Below, one piece after another: positions 14,152 to 17,747 of a stretch of 17,747 nt of DNA. The stretch is from Synergistaceae bacterium (GTDB lineage Bacteria > Synergistota > Synergistia > Synergistales > Synergistaceae), in assembly GCA_030531285.1 (NCBI GenBank), contig JAUNNW010000008.1, forward strand, positions 1 through 17,747, read 5' to 3'. The position numbers and the translations under genes were made by a program. Numbering within the stretch: position 1 is the first letter of the stretch; each line of letters starts with the position of its first letter. The notes below the pieces were generated by a model, which worked only from the letters and a program-made list of their open reading frames with translations, had not been told where the DNA came from and made no database searches.

Positions 14152-14613
14152 ATGACCGGTAAAAGACTTTTGTCTGCGGTTCTGCTGATTGCGGCGGGAA
14201 GCTTTGCCGCGGATTTTTTGACAAAACGTTACGCCCTGTCGCATAATATCAGCATAACGGCAAACAGAGGCATTTCTTTCGGATTTCTTGCGGGAAACGC
14301 CGGTAATGCGGCACTGACGCTCTCGTTTCTTGCCGCGTTTTTCCTTTTTCTGCTTCTTGTCTGTTCCTGCAAAAAACAAATGTCTGCCGAAAGCCTTGCC
14401 TCCTCGCTCATGTTGGGCGGAGCGCTCGGCAATCTGTACGACAGGCTGGTATTCGGAAACGTTATTGACTGGTTTTCAGCGCCTCTTGTTTCAGAAATAT
14501 CAGGACGCGCAATATTTATGAACGCGGCAGATGTCTTTATCATTGCAGGATTTGCAATCTTAACGCTCTCCTTTTTGAGGAAAACAGCCGGACACTCCAA
14601 AAAGCAGAAATAA
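14152..14613 (+). CDS. lspA: Prolipoprotein signal peptidase (signal peptidase II)
   Basis: Aspartyl protease of the inner membrane that cleaves signal peptides from diacylated prolipoproteins. The 153-residue protein has four hydrophobic segments and all family motifs: DFLTK (21-25), NRGISFGFLAG (38-48), GGALGNLYDRLVFGNVIDW (89-107) and NAADVF (124-129). The likely catalytic aspartates are Asp106 and Asp127. The ATG follows the trmB stop with no gap, so translation is probably coupled. Basic residues at the C-terminus fit a cytosolic tail. Confidence 0.94.
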   Translation: MTGKRLLSAVLLIAAGSFAADFLTKRYALSHNISITANRGISFGFLAGNAGNAALTLSFLAAFFLFLLLVCSCKKQMSAESLASSLMLGGALGNLYDRLVFGNVIDWFSAPLVSEISGRAIFMNAADVFIIAGFAILTLSFLRKTAGHSKKQK

Positions 14614-14649
14614 ACTCCTTTATATCTGCATTACGCACGGAGGCATATT

Positions 14650-15846
14650 ATGGAACAGAAACGATTGAACTACATAGACTGCGGGCGGCTGCTGTGCATA
14701 CTGTTTGTCTGCGTGGCACATTCAGGCAGCAAAATACTGAATCCCACAGGTATGGCAATTCTGCTTATGCCGTTTTTCTTTTTCATTTTCGGCTATCTCA
14801 GCAAACCTGAAAAATACAGCTTCGGCGAATTTGTCCTGACGCGCTTCAGGCAGATTGTCATTCTCTTTTTTCTTATCCAGCCGTTTTGTTTTGCGCTTTA
14901 CCTGCTTCGCGTAAAAATTTTCGCGCTTGACACTTCCTCATCTGCGCTTGCAGCTTCCTATTTTCTTTTTCCGCTTTACGGAAGCGGAGTTTTTCCACCG
15001 TTTGCCTTTTTCAAATCGTTCTCCCTGCCGCAATTCGGCGACACTCTTTCAACTGTCGCAGTTTCAGTTCTGAACGCTCCGACATGGTTTCTTCCTGTAA
15101 TGTTCACGGCGTCACTGCTTTTTTACCCGCTTGCAAAATTTCTTGAGAAAAATTTTTCCATGCTCAAACTGTCGGCAACAGTTCTCTGCCTCTTCTGCCT
15201 TGCCGGAATTGAAACACAGACACCATATACCTTTCAGCTTCCGTGGGGGCTTGGACGCGCTTTTTTGGCAGCCGGAATAATGCTTATCGGCTGTTATGTC
15301 CGCAAGAAAGCCCTTCTGAAAACTCCGGACAGAAAGCACTCTTGCATAATTTACTGCACAGCTGCCGTTTCTGTACTTGCTGCATTTCTGACTGGCACCA
15401 CAGGAGAAATGTCAATCAGTGACTATATGCATGAAGCCGGATATTGCAGCCTTTTTATCCTCGGCTTGGGAGGCTCTGCCGCCGTCTGCGCTTTACTGCT
15501 GTTTTTGAAAAGAATGGAAGAAAAATACGGCGAGACAAAGCTTTTCAGCACTCTTGCTTTGGCAGGCAGAAAAACACTGTGGATTTACCTGCTGCACATG
15601 CCGTTCTTTTTCATTTTTGACGTTATATTCCTCAAATGCGGAATACAGCCAAACCCCTGCTATTACAACCATATCCTCTATCCGTACAGCGCGGCAACGC
15701 TTCTGCCGCACATAATACAAATACTGGGTACTATGGTACTGTGCGTGCTCACTGGTTGCGCATGGGAAAAATTCAAAAACAGGCACAGAAATATACGAAG
15801 CGGCGTAACCAATAACTATACAGGAGAGATAACAGATGAACACTAA
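14650..15846 (+). CDS. Integral-membrane acyltransferase-3 (OafA-like), copy 1
   Basis: Polytopic membrane protein of 398 residues with about ten hydrophobic segments and no extra soluble domain. It carries the acyltransferase-3 R/K-x10-H signature as Arg13 and His24 (CGRLLCILFVCVAHSG), a PFFFFIFGYL segment (41-50), the conserved QLPWGLGR region (196-203) and a late WIYLLHMP with His316. Such proteins transfer acetyl or other acyl groups onto extracytoplasmic sugars or peptidoglycan; the acceptor is unknown here. GGAGG precedes the ATG, 36 nt after lspA. The gene overlaps its paralogue by 11 nt. Confidence 0.85.
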   Translation: MEQKRLNYIDCGRLLCILFVCVAHSGSKILNPTGMAILLMPFFFFIFGYLSKPEKYSFGEFVLTRFRQIVILFFLIQPFCFALYLLRVKIFALDTSSSALAASYFLFPLYGSGVFPPFAFFKSFSLPQFGDTLSTVAVSVLNAPTWFLPVMFTASLLFYPLAKFLEKNFSMLKLSATVLCLFCLAGIETQTPYTFQLPWGLGRAFLAAGIMLIGCYVRKKALLKTPDRKHSCIIYCTAAVSVLAAFLTGTTGEMSISDYMHEAGYCSLFILGLGGSAAVCALLLFLKRMEEKYGETKLFSTLALAGRKTLWIYLLHMPFFFIFDVIFLKCGIQPNPCYYNHILYPYSAATLLPHIIQILGTMVLCVLTGCAWEKFKNRHRNIRSGVTNNYTGEITDEH

Positions 15847-16981
15847 CGTTAACACACGGCATTTGAATTACATCGACTACGGAAAATGCTTCTGTCTTTT
15901 GTACACTTTTTTAATACACACAGGATTTTCTTCGTTTAACAATGCCATAGCTTTCTGTATGCCGTTTTTCTTCTTCATAGCAGGCATGAACTACAATCCT
16001 GACAAAAGAAGTCTGCGAGAATTTGCGGCTGCCCGTTTCAAGCAGCTGATCGTCCCCTACTGGCTGCTGATAATCTTTTACAGAATAATTGACACGCTGC
16101 GATTCAAAATATTTGACACAGGCTATCCGCTGTATTGGAGAGGCACAATAGCTAACCTGCTTTACGGTTCATTTGTACTGCCGCACTTTCCGTTTCTTTC
16201 AGAAATTATGAAAAACGTGCGCAGCAGCCCTGCAGATCCCTCCAATGTCTACATATTGCCGTCAGGCTGCCATCTTTGGTTTCTGCCGGCAATGTTCACA
16301 GCAAGCATAATTTTTGCTCTGCTTGCGCCGAAATTCAAAAAAGAATTTTCCGTGCTGAAATTTATTCTGACTGTTTTTACGCTCTTATGCCTTGCCTCGC
16401 TTGAAGTGCATTTTCAGTGTCTCACGCAGCTGCCGTGGTGTTTAGGGCGCGGATTTTACGCAGCCGCAATAATGCTTTCAGGTTTCTGCCTTCGTCGTCA
16501 TGCCCCGTCTGACATACTTGACCTGAAAAAACGCCCTGCGCTTTTTCTGCTGTTTACAGGAACATATCTCTTTACAATAGCGGCACATTCGTCCGGCTCG
16601 GCAATTATAATCAGCAATTACGGCGATTACGGCGCCGCAAGCCTCTTTATCAGCGGCATCGGCGGCGCCTGCGGCGCTGTCGCGCTGCTTATGCTGATGA
16701 AACAGTTTGACAAACTGCGCGGCGGCAGAGAAATAAAACTTTTGGGCGAAATTGGCAGAAAAATGATTTGGATATATGGGCTGCAGTTTCTTTTCTTCTT
16801 CCTTGTCGAGTTGGTCTATTTCAAGTTTGGCGGTAAATTACAGCCCGATGGATTCTACATGGATCTAATTCCGAACAGCGGCATATACCTTCTTGTCAAC
16901 CTTGTGCAAATCGCACTTGCATTTTTCGGCGGACTGTACGCAGCCAAATTGTGGTACAAAACAAAAGAACGGTTCAGGTAA
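15836..16981 (+). CDS. Integral-membrane acyltransferase-3 (OafA-like), copy 2
   Basis: A 381-residue paralogue of the preceding protein, recognisable along its whole length: LNYID, MPFFFFIAG, WFLPAMFTAS, QLPWCLGRGF, SLFISGIGGA and RKMIWIYGL all align. The signature is Lys17-x10-His28. The histidine matching His316 of copy 1 is Gln317 here (WIYGLQF), so the two may differ in acceptor or activity. AGGAGAG precedes the ATG, which lies within the end of copy 1, implying coupled expression and possibly a working pair. A hairpin overlapping its last codons probably ends the transcript. Confidence 0.85.
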   Translation: MNTNVNTRHLNYIDYGKCFCLLYTFLIHTGFSSFNNAIAFCMPFFFFIAGMNYNPDKRSLREFAAARFKQLIVPYWLLIIFYRIIDTLRFKIFDTGYPLYWRGTIANLLYGSFVLPHFPFLSEIMKNVRSSPADPSNVYILPSGCHLWFLPAMFTASIIFALLAPKFKKEFSVLKFILTVFTLLCLASLEVHFQCLTQLPWCLGRGFYAAAIMLSGFCLRRHAPSDILDLKKRPALFLLFTGTYLFTIAAHSSGSAIIISNYGDYGAASLFISGIGGACGAVALLMLMKQFDKLRGGREIKLLGEIGRKMIWIYGLQFLFFFLVELVYFKFGGKLQPDGFYMDLIPNSGIYLLVNLVQIALAFFGGLYAAKLWYKTKERFR

Positions 16982-17000
16982 TACCGGCTCCGTTCTTTTG
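16962..17000. terminator. Bidirectional hairpin terminator between convergent genes
   Basis: Arms 16962-16972 (CAAAAGAACGG) and 16990-17000 (CCGTTCTTTTG) are a perfect 11-bp inverted repeat with a 17-nt loop. Both ends carry A/T runs suited to termination in either direction. The left arm codes for the last residues of acyltransferase copy 2 and its TAA lies in the loop. The loop is long for an intrinsic terminator and no T-run follows the stem. Confidence 0.6.
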
Positions 17001-17025
17001 GCGTTAAATACTGCTCGGCGTTATA

Positions 17026-17747
17026 TTAATTTTCCGCCGTCTCTTTTTTGACGTACACTCTGTAATATTCTGTTTCTTTAACCTTGCGGTAGCGCGTTTC
17101 AAGCGCGCCGAGTCTTTTCCATAGTCCGTCATACGGCGTTACAAGTATGGCTTTGATTTTCTGCGTGTCTGCCGCATAGGCAGCGTCATCCGCAGACGGA
17201 TTTCCCGCAAAGAATTTAACTGCCTTTGCGTGCCGCTCATTTAGCTTTTTCTCGCTGTAATATTCCGAGTAGCATTTTGAAAATATTTGGTCTGCAAGCG
17301 CCGTATAACGTTCTGCATAGAAAGAAAAGAAAATATTTGTATATTCTCCAAATACCTGATTCGGCATATTCTTAAAGCTCTCCGGATTGCACAGTACCAG
17401 CTCGTTTTTGCCCGTATGCTCGCGCACGACGTCCCAGCCTTTTACCGCTTCGGCAAAGGCTGCGTGTATCTGCGGATCGCTTTTTTTTGAGACGAAGTCG
17501 TTCGTTAAATCATTGTGATACAGCAGAGGGAAGCAGACAAGAAGAACGATAAATGTAGTGCAGTATCTTGCCCCTGATTTTTTCAGCGCGTCATAAATTT
17601 TTACGCAAAGCGCCGCAGCAAAGATACTGCAAATTCTAAACGCCGCCGTTGGTGTGCGCCAGCCGAAATCGTTGGAATAAAAGGTGCTGTGCACGACAAA
17701 TATTACCGCTATAAGCAGCAGCGCAAAGTATTTTCCGAGCTTCGCAA
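17026..17747 (-). CDS. C-terminal part of a polytopic membrane protein, 5' end outside the window
   Basis: The frame is open to the right edge; 239 codons are visible and the start lies outside (the first GTG at 17694 is internal, as hydrophobic coding continues upstream). Three probable membrane helices come first (FALLLIAVIFVVH, FRICSIFAAALCVKI and TTFIVLLVCFPLLY), followed by a soluble C-terminal domain of about 150 residues with an aromatic-rich, charged composition. I do not recognise the family with confidence; many helices then a C-terminal extracytoplasmic domain recalls GT-C-type glycosyltransferases or DUF6056-like proteins of surface-polysaccharide loci. It converges on the acyltransferase pair, which would suit a surface-glycan role. 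Confidence 0.7.
   Translation of the reverse strand, partial: AKLGKYFALLLIAVIFVVHSTFYSNDFGWRTPTAAFRICSIFAAALCVKIYDALKKSGARYCTTFIVLLVCFPLLYHNDLTNDFVSKKSDPQIHAAFAEAVKGWDVVREHTGKNELVLCNPESFKNMPNQVFGEYTNIFFSFYAERYTALADQIFSKCYSEYYSEKKLNERHAKAVKFFAGNPSADDAAYAADTQKIKAILVTPYDGLWKRLGALETRYRKVKETEYYRVYVKKETAEN

Noticed and set aside
13897..14379. Minus-strand frame over the trmB/lspA junction (160 codons)
   Set aside because: Shadow of trmB and lspA, with a Lys/Arg-rich composition and no recognisable features.
17287..17490. Plus-strand frame opposite the truncated membrane protein
   Set aside because: Short antisense shadow without a ribosome-binding site.
1..17747. tRNA, rRNA, CRISPR, IS, phage or toxin-antitoxin elements
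   Set aside because: None seen on either strand; the repeats found are only short hairpins, one 10-mer pair and the Lys/Ala codon repeats in the ackA tail.

Overview
The window looks like a chromosomal housekeeping region of an anaerobic, acetate-producing bacterium. The gene set ackA, yceD, rpmF, fapR, plsX, fabD, fabG, acpP, fabF, rnc with tmcAL, rsmD and coaD nearby is a block I associate with Clostridia-type Firmicutes and Synergistota. The long C-terminal extension on TrmB and the divergent FapR make me lean weakly to Synergistota, but I cannot settle this without a search. I see no phage, IS, CRISPR, tRNA or rRNA, and no gene-free stretch over 300 bases.

Left arm, minus strand (1-5831): a strong promoter (TTGACT, 16 nt, TATAAT) with a candidate FapR operator just downstream drives fapR, plsX, fabD, plsC, fabG, acpP, fabF and the first 11 codons of a gene that is probably rnc. 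This is a type II fatty-acid elongation and phospholipid-initiation operon under its own malonyl-CoA-type repressor. It contains no enoyl-ACP reductase; a plsC-like acyltransferase lies between fabD and fabG, where fabK is often found. A lone secreted protein of unknown function (5880-6374) sits between two clear rho-independent terminators.

Centre, minus strand (6509-8840): ackA, a DUF177/YceD protein and rpmF. AckA has a full catalytic core followed by a lysine/alanine-rich, histone H1-like tail. An in-frame amber codon cuts the tail; the same reading frame continues with the same composition for 44 codons and stops 9 nt before the next gene. This is the most unusual signal in the window.

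Right arm, plus strand (8867-17000): tmcAL diverges from ackA across a 21-bp palindrome. It is followed by a closely packed run: an Fsr-like MFS transporter, rsmD, coaD, rsmA, trmB, lspA, then two paralogous integral-membrane acyltransferase-3 proteins with overlapping ends. Most junctions overlap or are under 40 nt. The run ends at a hairpin shared with a convergent, 5'-truncated membrane protein gene at the right edge.

Functionally the window joins lipid synthesis, acetate/acetyl-phosphate/CoA metabolism, rRNA and tRNA modification, lipoprotein processing and probable surface-polymer acylation.
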